A DNA stretch of 7,381 bases from the NCBI GenBank assembly GCA_041742695.1, contig JBGTOF010000143.1, forward strand, positions 1-7,381, read 5' to 3'. This DNA comes from Kaiparowitsia sp041742695. GTDB lineage: Bacteria; Cyanobacteriota; Cyanobacteriia; Elainellales; Elainellaceae. The stretch's first letter is position 1, and each line of letters opens with the position of its first letter. Below, piece after piece: positions 7,099-7,381 of the stretch. Made by a program: the position numbers and the translations under genes. The notes under the pieces are model-generated. The model searched no databases. It saw nothing but the letters and a program-made list of their open reading frames with translations, and had not been told where the DNA came from.

Positions 7099-7381
7099 AT
7101 GCGCTCTTTCAAATCGCAACCTAGACGAAGACCCGCAGACGCATTGCCCGATAAACCTTTCGTTGATGGGCCTGAATGGGCGATCGCCGCTCACTGCATC
7201 ACCATGATCTACACCTCTAGCGCGGGTCAATACTGCGCGCTCAATAATGTTGACCTCAATATTTCACCCGGCACGGTACAACTGCTGATGGGGCCGTCGG
7301 GTTCTGGTAAAACGACGCTGCTTTCCATCCTGGGCGGCATCCTTACGCCGACTTCGGGGCATGTCTACCTCCTCGGAACAG
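7099..7381 (+). CDS. ABC transporter ATP-binding protein, DevA/LolD/MacB type (5' part, cut by window end)
   Basis: The first 94 codons of an ABC ATPase are present. A polar N-terminal extension of about 27 residues is followed by the first strand AIAAHCITMIY, the A-loop region QYCALNNVDLNISPG, the Walker A motif GPSGSGKTT and LLSILGGILTPTSGHVYLLG. The GGILTPTSG form is typical of DevA/LolD/MacB exporter ATPases, which energise export across the envelope together with a DevC-type permease and a DevB-type adaptor. The permease remnant directly upstream supports a DevA-type assignment. Q-loop, signature and Walker B lie beyond the window. The ATG at 7099 has no clear ribosome site; a GTG at 7060 in the same frame is an alternative start. 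The visible part has no stop or frameshift, so the gene may still work, perhaps with a permease encoded elsewhere. Confidence 0.88.
   Translation, partial: MRSFKSQPRRRPADALPDKPFVDGPEWAIAAHCITMIYTSSAGQYCALNNVDLNISPGTVQLLMGPSGSGKTTLLSILGGILTPTSGHVYLLGT

Overview
The window looks like chromosomal DNA of a cyanobacterium. The octamer GCGATCGC (HIP1), which is greatly over-represented in many cyanobacterial genomes, occurs eight times exactly. The gene content fits: a guanidine-hydrolase-type ureohydrolase, HypA/HypB-type nickel chaperones, and a DevBCA-type ABC exporter remnant. The genus cannot be fixed from the sequence alone.

The left part (32-4225, + strand) is a nitrogen-scavenging module. 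It starts with a long ureohydrolase of the GdmH (guanidine hydrolase) type. A HypA-like and a HypB-like nickel-insertion protein follow, and then a sodium:solute symporter (SSS family). From family knowledge, GdmH is a nickel enzyme that splits guanidine into urea and ammonium and needs dedicated HypA/HypB homologues (also called GhaA/GhaB) to load the metal. No hydrogenase gene is visible here, so the chaperones most likely serve the neighbouring hydrolase. By position the symporter is the candidate uptake system for guanidine or a related compound; this is inference. The four genes are separated by 135, 46 and 158 bases, so they may be one operon or may have internal promoters.

The middle part is convergent. 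A perfect 19-bp hairpin followed by TTTT (4282-4324) separates the symporter from two genes on the - strand: a RhlE-type DEAD-box RNA helicase (4369-5721) and, upstream of it, the ribosome-rescue hydrolase ArfB (5866-6285).

The right part contains no long open frame between 6286 and 7098, but it is not empty. From about 6500 to 7024 the + strand carries recognisable pieces of a DevC-type ABC permease spread over all three frames with several stop codons, so it is a decayed gene. The beginning of an apparently intact DevA/LolD/MacB-type ABC ATPase follows at 7099 and is cut by the window end. This is the devC-devA order with a dead permease. It is the least obvious item in the window; the guanidine module with an SSS transporter is the main functional one.
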